This document shows, piece by piece, positions 7,716 to 14,756 of a DNA stretch of 14,756 bases (positions within the stretch are counted from its first letter, which is position 1; each line of letters begins with the position of its first letter). The notes beneath the pieces are model-generated. The model had not been told where the DNA came from. It searched no databases and saw nothing but the letters and a program-made list of their open reading frames with translations. The stretch is taken from the NCBI GenBank assembly GCA_937892135.1, contig CALAUK010000218.1:1-14756 (forward strand), in the 5' to 3' direction. This stretch comes from an uncultured Clostridia bacterium (lineage in GTDB: Bacteria; Bacillota; Clostridia; UBA1381; UMGS1253). The position numbers were made by a program, and so were the translations under genes.

Positions 7716-9071
7716 ATGTTCACTTCGATATTGCAGAAATTACCCATTTTAATTGCAGTATGTTTGTTTCTTGCCGGAGCGGTAACTATATACTTCCGTT
7801 CTGCGAATGTTACAAAAACCGATTTTACAAAAATATTCAAAACCGCTAAATATTTCGAAGCGTGGGTGCTGGTAATCGTTTTTACTCTTTCCGCTTTTTT
7901 TGGAGTTTTTAATCACTTTTATTCAAAGCGGTTTGTAAGAGCTGTGGTTTCGCTTAATTATTCCGAGGCATCTGCGGCGCTTAATTCAAATGGAACAAGA
8001 TTTAATCCAACCGAAATAACATGTGACGAGGTTCTTGAAAGAGCCATAGAAAAAGGCGCTTTTGAAAATGTAACGGTGAAAGACCTTAAAAAATGCCTTT
8101 CTGTTTACCCTTATGTTCAGGGCGGTGTTCAGGATAAGTCAGAGTACCATATTTCAACAGAATTCGTGGTTGACTATTTTGCATCTAAAGATACGGCACA
8201 TCTGAATTCTGAAAATGTTGTAAAGCTAATAATGGGTGCTTATAAAGAGTATTACATAGATAAGTATACTGATAACTTCAGCCTTGATAACGGAGAAAAT
8301 CCGCCGAAGTTTGAGGAAATGGAATATATGGATATTGTGGCATACTTTGACAAAGAGTCAACCTCAATACTTAACTATCTTTACGGTATGACGGAAAAAG
8401 GATCAAGCTTTGTGTCATCAAGCAACACAACTTTTTCTTCAATTGCCGGAAAGGTTTATCAGTTTAAGGAAACGCAAATTCAGCAAAACCTTCGTTCTCT
8501 GATACTTCAGAACGGTGTTTCAAGAAATAAGGATGAATACACAGACCGTCTTTTATACCGAAATACCAATACTGATTTTGACAGAATGAAGAATGCTGTT
8601 TCCTTTGACCTTTGCAATCAGGCAATCGACAAATACTCTGAAGAAATGACAAGGGTTGTGCTTGTTCCTACTTGGGATGAAGCAGGAAAGTATTATATGG
8701 GAAGAACAAAGGTTGGTATAGACGAGCTTTCCGTTAAAGCAACAGCCTTTAGTGATGCAGTTGCGGAAAACGAAAAAGAAATAATGGACAATAACCTTAT
8801 AATAGGTAAAATGCAGGAAAGCACAGCAGATGAAAATTCATCAGTTGAAGAACTTATCACTTACATAGATCAAACCATAAAGAAATTTGCCACAGAGGCG
8901 ATAACAGCGGGCAGAGAGTTTATAAGTTACCGTATGAATCAGTGTATAGCTGTTAATATTTCGGGGTCTTCACTTTTTGATGAAATTAAAAAGATTATGA
9001 TTTTTGCCGCATTTTCGTATGTATCGGTTATGATTTATGCAATTTCAAAAAAGTTTCCCGGTAAAGAATAA
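7716..9071 (+). CDS. Wzz-like polysaccharide co-polymerase-type membrane protein (no kinase domain)
   Basis: A 451-residue protein. Predicted spans are ~8-27, ~48-67 and ~424-443, with a basic loop (28-47) and basic C-terminus (KKFPGKE) inside, placing ~70-420 outside. The start of the ectodomain reads VVSLNYSEASAALNSNGTRF (77-96), then an NPTEITCDEVLERAIEKG stretch and TVKDLKKCLSVYP. It follows the same pattern as the next protein (HYNDEQAEKGLTPTGDKLDV) and resembles the beginning of Wzz/chain-length-determinant domains. The remainder is polar and helix-rich, as expected of a co-polymerase coiled coil. No Walker A motif or C-terminal tyrosine cluster is present, so it is not a CpsC-CpsD-type kinase fusion. 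The extra N-terminal helix is unusual. AAGGAAGG lies before the ATG, 17 bases after the phosphoesterase stop. The role in chain-length control is inferred from layout and from the neighbouring polymerase; direct family assignment is moderate. Confidence 0.62.
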   Translation: MFTSILQKLPILIAVCLFLAGAVTIYFRSANVTKTDFTKIFKTAKYFEAWVLVIVFTLSAFFGVFNHFYSKRFVRAVVSLNYSEASAALNSNGTRFNPTEITCDEVLERAIEKGAFENVTVKDLKKCLSVYPYVQGGVQDKSEYHISTEFVVDYFASKDTAHLNSENVVKLIMGAYKEYYIDKYTDNFSLDNGENPPKFEEMEYMDIVAYFDKESTSILNYLYGMTEKGSSFVSSSNTTFSSIAGKVYQFKETQIQQNLRSLILQNGVSRNKDEYTDRLLYRNTNTDFDRMKNAVSFDLCNQAIDKYSEEMTRVVLVPTWDEAGKYYMGRTKVGIDELSVKATAFSDAVAENEKEIMDNNLIIGKMQESTADENSSVEELITYIDQTIKKFATEAITAGREFISYRMNQCIAVNISGSSLFDEIKKIMIFAAFSYVSVMIYAISKKFPGKE

Positions 9072-9089
9072 AAAGCAGGAGGTTAAGTT

Positions 9090-10934
9090 ATGAAAAGTTT
9101 TCAGATATTCAGATATATCAAAAAAATTCTGCCGCTTATTATTGCCTTCTGCGTTCTTGCAACGGGGCTTGTGTATTTTAAGCTTTCGTCTTCAAATACT
9201 TTTGTTGCATCAGAGGTAATTCACTATAACGATGAGCAGGCAGAAAAAGGGCTTACACCAACGGGAGATAAGCTTGATGTAAATGAAATAAAATCATCGG
9301 CAGTTATGTCAAAAGTGGTTGACAGAATGGGACTTACGGGCGTCTACTCTGTTGACAGCCTTATTTCAAGATTTTCAATAACGCCTATTCCCGATGCAGA
9401 TAAGCTTGCGCAAAAGGAAGCAAAGCTTGAAGAAGGGGAAGAGTATGTGTATGAACCAAGCACATTTCTTGTTTCCTTTGCGGCAACAAATGGGGAAGGT
9501 GCTGAATTTGCAAGAACAGTTTTAGATGAAACTCTTGACGTTTACTTTGAACAGTACAGCCGCAAATATGTAAATGTTGCGCCTGCAAATAACACGGTGG
9601 AAAATCTTTATAATGAAAATTATGACTATATTGAAATGATTGAACTTATCGATACAAGTATCGACGAAACATTGTTAACCCTTTATCAGCGTATGGATAA
9701 AACTCCATATTACCGCTCAACTCTTACGGGTGCATCTTTTGAGGATCTTGCCGATGAATTTAATTATATACGAAGCGTAAAGGTGTCGGATATTTTTTCA
9801 AAAATATATAAATACCAGATTACAAAAAATAAAGGTGTTTTAATTTCTGACTATACTACAAGAATTGACAATAATGATATCGCAAATACAAAAGAAGCAA
9901 GTATAGTTGAAGATGTTCAGGTTCTTATTGACGCTTATGTTAAGAAAATGAGAGAATCGGGCAATACGAATATTACATATGAATATATTCTTGACAACCT
10001 TCACGAGAGAAATCTAAGTGAAAATTATATAGGTGATCAGACTGTAACATACGACGAACTGATTTACAGCTGGCGCGACCATAACGAACTTAAAGAACAT
10101 GCTCTTATAGATTCGGCATACTGCCGCTATGTTATAGATACATTTACACAGTGCAGCGGTAAATGCGGAGAAAAGTGCAAAGAAACAAACGAAACCTGTG
10201 CGGCTATTTATAATAGCGAGTACAATGTAATAAAAGCGGAAATTGAAGAAGAAATAAAAAGCCTTGCTGATGAGCTTACATCGCTTTACAATGTAACAAC
10301 AAAAACAAACGATGAATATAATCAGTATCTTGGCGCAAGTTATATTTCGGTTTTGTCATCGGCATCTGTAAAGGAAAGTATAAATGTAAAGCTTTATAGT
10401 CTTATTGCAGGTTTATTCCTTGTGGTAGTTTGCTGTGGTGTTGCAATAATCCTTGGCAGAATGGGTGATGTAATAAATTATATTTTCTACACTGACCATC
10501 TTACAGGTCTTAATAACCGTTCGTGGTTTGACAAGTATTTAAAATCTATGGACAAGAAACTTTTAGATGATGGTACAGTTTATATTGCCTGTGACATTAC
10601 AAATCTTATAAGCATAAATAACGAATATTCCCGTCAGACAGGTGATGACATAATAAAAATGTTTACTTCGTATCTAAAGGAAGCATTCGGAAAGATAAAG
10701 GCGGAGTATGTATGTAACGGCAACGGCAGTTTTATAGTTCTTGCTGAGGATATAGACTATATAACTGCAGAAGATGTTATGCGCCTTTTCGATTTGCGAC
10801 TTAAAGAAAGGGAAGAACACAAAGAGATTAATATAGCGTATAAGGTTGGTATTGCAGAAACGTTCAAGGAGAATAAGACTGCAAGAAAGCTTCTTAGTGA
10901 AGCGATGAAAAACAAGAAAGAAGTTACAGAATAA
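9090..10934 (+). CDS. Wzz-like co-polymerase fused to a degenerate GGDEF domain
   Basis: 614 residues. A helix at ~13-32 is followed by an ectodomain (~33-432) beginning VASEVIHYNDEQAEKGLTPT (39-58), then a VDSLISRFSITPIP stretch (88-101), like chain-length-determinant proteins. The ectodomain has a Cys cluster (C345, C355, C359, C363, C370). A second helix (~434-456) is followed by a cytoplasmic GGDEF-fold domain (~465-612): DHLTGLNNRSWF (469-480), CDITNLISINNEYSRQTGDD (501-520), NGNGSFIVLAED (543-554) and the closing LLSEAMKNKK. Aligned with PleD (recalled), D502, N510 and D519 match D327, N335 and D344 (metal and guanine contacts). GG(D/E)EF is GNGSF, and the RxxD inhibitory site is KIKA (534-538 region), so cyclase activity is unlikely. 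The sequence suggests a nucleotide sensor coupled to chain-length control. AGGAGG precedes the ATG; the gene sits between the other co-polymerase and the polymerase. Confidence 0.82.
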   Translation: MKSFQIFRYIKKILPLIIAFCVLATGLVYFKLSSSNTFVASEVIHYNDEQAEKGLTPTGDKLDVNEIKSSAVMSKVVDRMGLTGVYSVDSLISRFSITPIPDADKLAQKEAKLEEGEEYVYEPSTFLVSFAATNGEGAEFARTVLDETLDVYFEQYSRKYVNVAPANNTVENLYNENYDYIEMIELIDTSIDETLLTLYQRMDKTPYYRSTLTGASFEDLADEFNYIRSVKVSDIFSKIYKYQITKNKGVLISDYTTRIDNNDIANTKEASIVEDVQVLIDAYVKKMRESGNTNITYEYILDNLHERNLSENYIGDQTVTYDELIYSWRDHNELKEHALIDSAYCRYVIDTFTQCSGKCGEKCKETNETCAAIYNSEYNVIKAEIEEEIKSLADELTSLYNVTTKTNDEYNQYLGASYISVLSSASVKESINVKLYSLIAGLFLVVVCCGVAIILGRMGDVINYIFYTDHLTGLNNRSWFDKYLKSMDKKLLDDGTVYIACDITNLISINNEYSRQTGDDIIKMFTSYLKEAFGKIKAEYVCNGNGSFIVLAEDIDYITAEDVMRLFDLRLKEREEHKEINIAYKVGIAETFKENKTARKLLSEAMKNKKEVTE

Positions 10935-10946
10935 AAAGGAGGGCAT

Positions 10947-12254
10947 ATGGTGGAAAATCAGTTAACGAATAAAATAAAAACTGCATATTTCGTTTTAATT
11001 GCAACGATGATGTATTATTTTATCACTGAGATTATAAATCTTGGCATATTCGTTACCTTCCGCCACGCTTTTGCCCTTGTACTGGCAGCATCGGGACTTA
11101 TCGTATTCCTTTTTAAACCAAATATTGCAAGAGGTATTGAATCAGTAAAATGTGCGTTTTTTTACAGTATGCCTCTTCTCGTAACCATTATGGCATCACT
11201 ATTTATATGGTTTACCAATACAGTAGACACCGCTGTTATATCAAGAGGCCTTTCGGGCGCATTTATATACAGTAATATGCTGTCATTTGCGCTTGCTTCT
11301 GCGGCTTTTTTATACATTTTCGGCGAAAAAGGAATATGGTATAATCTTATCGCAATTCTTGCGGCAAATATCCTTATGATAGGAACAATTATAATAGAAA
11401 ACGGTATAGGAAATTATTTCCGTGAGCTTATAGAGCTTATAACTACATTTGCTGCTAAAACAGGTGATATAATTGTTCAGGCTGAAATTCACGAACTTGC
11501 CTTTTGTCTTGGTGCGTATCTTATTTATATGTTTATGAAGCCAAGAAAAGATATAGTTTTTATCATACTTGTTAGCTTAACGCTTTTTTGCTTTTTGTCG
11601 GCTTTTAAAAGAATTGGTATTATTGCGATAGTAATTGCCCTTGCTTTGGGTTGGCTTTTAAAACTTTTATCAAAGCTTAACGAAAAACTTGCTTTCAGGA
11701 CAACTGTTTTTTTAGGACTTTTGCTTGTTGCCGCGTTGATATGCTATGTAGCGCTTATAAAGATGGGCGCTTTTGAGCTTCTTGAAAAGGCAGGAATTGA
11801 TACAAGCGGCAGAGTGGAAATATATAATGAGGTTGATAAGTATTATGAGTTTTCGCCATCATTTTTAGGTAACGGTATAGGCTTTTTAACATATAGCCTT
11901 AGCACAAGTGGCGCTCTTGAGGTTTCATCTGTTCATAACGATTTTCTTCAGTATTTTATCGACCTTGGCTTCTGGGGATACATATTATGGCTTTTGTCTA
12001 TGACGGTTTTTCGCATATGTTATTTCGGTGCAAAAGGAAAAACTGACAATGCAATAACAGTATTTGTGCTTACGGTGTACCTTATAATAGTGTCAACAAC
12101 GGATAATACCATGAACTATCCTCTGTTAACAGCAGTTTTGGCAATTTTAATGGCGGGTTGCGGTTTTGATGAAAGAGTGAGACAAAAGGAACAAAAAATG
12201 TTTGGTTACATTTCGAACGAAAACAGAAAAAAGGAAGGGGAGTTTCTGATTTGA
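10947..12254 (+). CDS. Wzy-like polysaccharide polymerase (O-antigen ligase/polymerase family)
   Basis: A 435-residue, mostly hydrophobic protein with about ten or more membrane helices and one long outward loop before the last helices, typical of Wzy/WaaL (PF04932-type) enzymes. Recognisable points: LSAFKRIGIIAI (~214-225), SGRVEIYNE (287-295; R289 in the conserved GR), FLGNGIGF, and VHNDFLQYFIDLGFWGYILW with H330, the hallmark His-Asn-Asp of the periplasmic loop followed by a helix. Wzy joins flipped repeat units into polymer on the outer face of the membrane, and the preceding co-polymerases would be its partners. The gene starts 12 bases after the co-polymerase. AAGGAGGG (10936-10943) sits very close to the ATG at 10947, and a GTG at 10950 has better spacing, so either start is possible. 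The stop overlaps the next start as TTGA. Confidence 0.87.
   Translation: MVENQLTNKIKTAYFVLIATMMYYFITEIINLGIFVTFRHAFALVLAASGLIVFLFKPNIARGIESVKCAFFYSMPLLVTIMASLFIWFTNTVDTAVISRGLSGAFIYSNMLSFALASAAFLYIFGEKGIWYNLIAILAANILMIGTIIIENGIGNYFRELIELITTFAAKTGDIIVQAEIHELAFCLGAYLIYMFMKPRKDIVFIILVSLTLFCFLSAFKRIGIIAIVIALALGWLLKLLSKLNEKLAFRTTVFLGLLLVAALICYVALIKMGAFELLEKAGIDTSGRVEIYNEVDKYYEFSPSFLGNGIGFLTYSLSTSGALEVSSVHNDFLQYFIDLGFWGYILWLLSMTVFRICYFGAKGKTDNAITVFVLTVYLIIVSTTDNTMNYPLLTAVLAILMAGCGFDERVRQKEQKMFGYISNENRKKEGEFLI
12237..12242 (+). promoter_or_regulatory. Ribosome binding site for a TTG-initiated glycosyltransferase
   Basis: GGGGAG at 12237-12242 is 8 bases before TTG at 12251-12253, which overlaps the preceding stop as TTGA. 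The protein begins with the conserved GT4 N-terminus KILMVNKFLYSRGGAE right after this codon. A later start at the ATG of residue 5 would delete the first beta strand, so TTG is clearly the start. Confidence 0.75.
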
Positions 12255-13465
12255 AAATTTTAATGGTTAATAAGTTTCTCTATTCCCGCGGTGGAGCAGA
12301 AAACTATATGCTAAAACTCGGAGACTATCTTAAGTCCCTGGGTCACGAAGTTGAGTATTTTGGTATGTATGATGAAAAAAACACAGTAGGTAACGATGAA
12401 AACCTTTATACTTCAAATATGGATTTTCATACAAGCTCCATATCGAGATTTCTCTATCCTTTTAAAATTATTTACTCATTTGAAGCAAAAAGAAAAATAG
12501 CGGCAGTGCTTGAAAGCTTTAAGCCTGATATAGTTCATATGAACAACATAAACTTTCAGCTTACGCCGTCAATTATCGGTGAGATAAAGAAAAGAAACAT
12601 CCCTCTTGTGCAGACTGTTCATGATTATCAGATGATTTGTCCGAATCATCTTTTATATGATTTCGAACATGAAAATATATGCGAAAAATGCATCAGAGGA
12701 AGTAAATTCAATTGTGCGAAAAATAAGTGTATTCATTCATCAAAAGTAAAAAGCATTATAGGTAGTATTGAAGCAATATTGTATTCTGTTTTAAAGACAT
12801 ATAAAAAGGTTGACAAATATATATGCCCCAGCTACTTTCTTGAAGAAAAGCTTCTTGAAGCAGGTAGTACGTTCAAAGGCAGAACGTGTACATTACATAA
12901 TTTTATAGAAAAATCAACTGTTTCAAAAAGTGAAGAAAAGGAAGACTATCTTGCTTTTGCGGGAAGGCTTTCAAAGGAAAAAGGTATTGAAATTTTATCG
13001 GAAGCGGCAAAGAGTTTGCCGGAATTTAAATTTGTTGTGGCGGGAACGGGACCTGATGAGGATATTTTAAAGGGCATTGAAAATGTGCATATGACAGGAT
13101 TTCTTTCGGGCGAAAAGCTTGAACAAGTAATAGCAGATGCCCAGGCGCTTTTGGTTCCTTCTATTTGGTATGAAAACTGCCCTCTTTCAATACTTGAGGC
13201 TCACAGTATGGGAACGCCTGTTATAACAATGTCTAGAGGCGGTATGGCAGAGCTTGTTAAGGATAATATAAACGGAATTTTGTTTTCAGAGCCAACTGCA
13301 GAGAGCCTTGCAGATGCAATAAGAAAAACAAAGGAAGAAAGCTTCAAAAACATAAAAGAAAACTGCATAAAAAACAAAGAAGATATAATTACGGTTGAAA
13401 ACTACGGAAAAGACGTATTAAAAATATATGATGAAGTAATTAAAAAGGGGGAGAAAAATGCCTGA
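12251..13465 (+). CDS. GT4 family glycosyltransferase with four-Cys insertion (second of two)
   Basis: A 404-residue GT-B glycosyltransferase. N-terminal domain: KILMVNKFLYSRGGAENYML (2-21), PDIVHMNNI (92-100) and VQTVHDYQMICPNHLLYD (120-137), then a four-Cys segment C144-x2-C147-x7-C155-x4-C160 in ICEKCIRG...NCAKNKCIHSS. This probable zinc-site or disulfide insertion recurs in one GT4 subgroup of polysaccharide loci. Donor domain: TLHNFIE (214-220), AFAGRLSKEKGIEIL (235-249), VVAGTGPDE (262-270) and the EX7E motif from E308 to E316 in YENCPLSILEAHSMGTPVI. It is cytoplasmic and probably extends the repeat unit. It is not a duplicate of the other GT4 gene in the window, which lacks the Cys insertion and has a different acceptor loop. 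It overlaps the next gene by 8 bases. Donor sugar not determined. Confidence 0.94.
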   Translation: MKILMVNKFLYSRGGAENYMLKLGDYLKSLGHEVEYFGMYDEKNTVGNDENLYTSNMDFHTSSISRFLYPFKIIYSFEAKRKIAAVLESFKPDIVHMNNINFQLTPSIIGEIKKRNIPLVQTVHDYQMICPNHLLYDFEHENICEKCIRGSKFNCAKNKCIHSSKVKSIIGSIEAILYSVLKTYKKVDKYICPSYFLEEKLLEAGSTFKGRTCTLHNFIEKSTVSKSEEKEDYLAFAGRLSKEKGIEILSEAAKSLPEFKFVVAGTGPDEDILKGIENVHMTGFLSGEKLEQVIADAQALLVPSIWYENCPLSILEAHSMGTPVITMSRGGMAELVKDNINGILFSEPTAESLADAIRKTKEESFKNIKENCIKNKEDIITVENYGKDVLKIYDEVIKKGEKNA

Positions 13466-14507
13466 AGTAAGCATTATTGTTCCCGTTTATAAAGCGCAAA
13501 AATATCTTGAAAGATGTGTAAATTCTCTTGTAAATCAGACGCTTCGGGATATAGAAATAATTTTAGTCGACGATGCTTCTCCCGACGAAAGCGGTGCTCT
13601 TTGCGATAAGTTTGCAGCTGAGGATAGCCGCATAAAAGTAATCCATAAAGAAAATGAAGGCCCCGGAATGGCAAGAAACAGCGGAATGAAAATAGCTGAA
13701 GGGGAATATATGGGCTTTGTTGATTCTGATGACTATGTGGATTTAACTATGTATGAAAATCTTGTAGAAGCGGCTAAAAAGTACGATGCAGACCTTGTGT
13801 TGTCAGGTATTAAATTTGTTGGCGGAAATACTTTTGAGGGTGAAGGCGAAACTGTTAAAGAGTATTTTGCGGAAGACACTTTGTTTTCCACGAAAGAAGA
13901 AATTGATAATCTGATTTTAGGTATTTCAGGCGCATTACCATACGAAAGTGATGACAGCAGATATGGTATGAGTGTTTGTAAAACTCTTTTTAAAAGAGAA
14001 GTAGCGGAAAAAAACGGACTTAAGTTTATGGCTGAGCGTGAGATTTTGTCAGAAGACACTCTTTTTATGATTGACTTTGCATCTGAAATATCAAAAGCTG
14101 TTGGTGTGAAGGAAGCATATTACTATTATTGCCGTAACGGAGAATCTATTTCAAAATCGTATAATGCAACGCGTTTTGAAAGAAGTATGGTTTTTGTAAA
14201 AGAACTTGAAAAAAGACTTTTAACCCGTGTGCCGAAAGATGTTTACGGCATATATTTAAATCGTCTTACTCAAGCGTTTGGAAGAGTTTTAGGCTCGCAG
14301 GAAGTGCTTTATGCAAAGGATAAAAATTTATCTTATAAAGAACTTAAAAAGAGGCTTTCTATGATATGTGAACGAGAAGAAATAAAGGAAGCACTCAAAT
14401 CTTATCCAATACATAAATTGCCTAAAAAGCAAGCGCTTTTTGCTTTCCTGATGAAGCATAAACTGTATTTTCTGCAAAAAACTGCTGTATTACTCAGGGA
14501 TAAATAG
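13458..14507 (+). CDS. GT2 family glycosyltransferase
   Basis: A 349-residue GT-A inverting glycosyltransferase. VSIIVPVYKAQKYLERCVNS (4-23) is the family N-terminus; IEIILVDDASPDESG (32-46) gives nucleotide-binding D38/D39; NEGPGMARNSGMKIAEGEY (66-84) and FVDSDDYV (87-94) give the metal-binding DXD (D89, D91). EILSEDTLF (195-203) carries the putative catalytic-base region. The C-terminal ~130 residues are helical and basic, perhaps for membrane association, but contain no obvious span. A run of G and A (GGGGGAGAAAA) before the ATG serves as ribosome site, and the start lies 8 bases inside the previous gene. It should add one sugar to the lipid-linked unit; sugar and linkage are unknown. The next gene belongs to the same family, so the pair may add consecutive residues. 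Confidence 0.94.
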   Translation: MPEVSIIVPVYKAQKYLERCVNSLVNQTLRDIEIILVDDASPDESGALCDKFAAEDSRIKVIHKENEGPGMARNSGMKIAEGEYMGFVDSDDYVDLTMYENLVEAAKKYDADLVLSGIKFVGGNTFEGEGETVKEYFAEDTLFSTKEEIDNLILGISGALPYESDDSRYGMSVCKTLFKREVAEKNGLKFMAEREILSEDTLFMIDFASEISKAVGVKEAYYYYCRNGESISKSYNATRFERSMVFVKELEKRLLTRVPKDVYGIYLNRLTQAFGRVLGSQEVLYAKDKNLSYKELKKRLSMICEREEIKEALKSYPIHKLPKKQALFAFLMKHKLYFLQKTAVLLRDK

Positions 14508-14534
14508 TTTCCTTAGGTTAAAGGAGGATTTTAA

Positions 14535-14756
14535 GTGTTATTTTCAGTAATTGTTCCGGTTTATAATGTTGAAAAATATTTAAAGCGCTGTATTGACAGT
14601 ATTCTTACTCAGGATTTTACTGATTTTGAGCTGATAATTGTTGATGACGGTTCTCCCGATAACTGCCCCAAAATATGCGATGAATATAAACAAAAAGATG
14701 CAAGGGTAAGGGTGGTTCATAAAGAAAACGGCGGTCTTGTAAGTGCAAGAAAAAGC
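14535..14756 (+). CDS. GT2 family glycosyltransferase, 3' end beyond window
   Basis: The first 74 codons of another GT-A enzyme run to the right edge without a stop. An AAAGGAGG site (14520-14527) lies 7 bases before the GTG start at 14535, 27 bases after the preceding stop. The translation begins LFSVIVPVYNVEKYLKRCID, followed by FELIIVDDGSPDNCPKICDE with the nucleotide-binding Asp pair, and VVHKENGGLVSARKS at the edge, all standard GT2 N-terminal motifs. It is clearly related to, but different from, the preceding GT2 gene. The DXD and the rest of the catalytic domain lie outside the window. No ATG is available near this position that keeps the conserved first strand. Confidence 0.9.
   Translation, partial: MLFSVIVPVYNVEKYLKRCIDSILTQDFTDFELIIVDDGSPDNCPKICDEYKQKDARVRVVHKENGGLVSARKS

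Noticed and set aside
7716..9071. Tyrosine-kinase-type co-polymerase (CpsC/CpsD or Wzc)
   Set aside because: No Walker A or B motif and no C-terminal tyrosine cluster; the protein ends a few residues after its last membrane helix.
10674..10946. Open frame on the minus strand opposite the GGDEF-like domain, and similar antisense frames throughout
   Set aside because: They lie opposite genes with clear conserved motifs, have no ribosome sites or recognisable domains, and are explained by codon bias of the + strand genes.
12680..12731. Four-Cys segment in the second GT4 enzyme as a new metal-binding fusion
   Set aside because: A C-x2-C...C-x4-C insertion followed by His-Ser-Ser is a recurrent trait of one GT4 subgroup, so it is not unusual.
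1..14756. tRNA, rRNA, CRISPR array, insertion sequence or long direct repeats
   Set aside because: I saw no cloverleaf-like segment, regularly spaced repeats, transposase motifs or terminal inverted repeats when reading through; short RNAs cannot be excluded by eye.

Overview
The window is an A+T-rich stretch in which every convincing gene lies on the + strand. Genes are packed almost end to end, with ATGA, TTGA and TAATG start/stop overlaps and strong AGGAGG-type ribosome binding sites. Codon use, motif style and the families present suggest a low-GC Firmicute, probably a Clostridia-type (perhaps gut) bacterium. This is inferred from style only, as no taxonomic marker gene is present.

All thirteen genes fit one locus that makes a surface polysaccharide by the Wzx/Wzy route. 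The first block (1-5219) holds a 5'-truncated flippase, a GT32-type glycosyltransferase, a multi-membrane-span GtrII-type glycosyltransferase, a YdjC/ChbG-type carbohydrate deacetylase and a monotopic phosphoglycosyl transferase that would start the lipid-linked repeat unit. The only sizeable gap, 5220-5303, carries a short hairpin. The second block (5304 to the right edge) holds a GT4 glycosyltransferase, a membrane-anchored metallophosphoesterase, two consecutive proteins with polysaccharide co-polymerase (Wzz-like) architecture, a Wzy-like polymerase, a second GT4 enzyme, a GT2 enzyme and the start of another GT2 gene that runs off the window.

Inferred workflow: the phosphoglycosyl transferase loads the first sugar phosphate on undecaprenyl phosphate; the GT4, GT2 and GT32 enzymes extend the unit in the cytoplasm; the flippase exports it; the polymerase joins units under control of the co-polymerase pair; the GtrII-type enzyme and the deacetylase may decorate or trim the product.

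Two fusions are the most unusual content. (1) The second co-polymerase (9090-10934) carries, after its last membrane span, a cytoplasmic GGDEF-fold domain. Its catalytic loop is GNGSF instead of GG(D/E)EF, yet the guanine-recognition Asn and Asp and one metal Asp line up without gaps. This looks like a nucleotide-sensing pseudo-GGDEF domain wired directly to chain-length control, where a tyrosine kinase is usual in Firmicutes. (2) The metallophosphoesterase (6448-7698) has a cytoplasmic N-terminal domain resembling DnaA domain I, joined by a Lys/Arg-rich linker to a membrane span and an outward-facing catalytic domain whose GNH(D/E) motif reads GNNE. Together these suggest a polysaccharide locus with uncommon built-in regulation.
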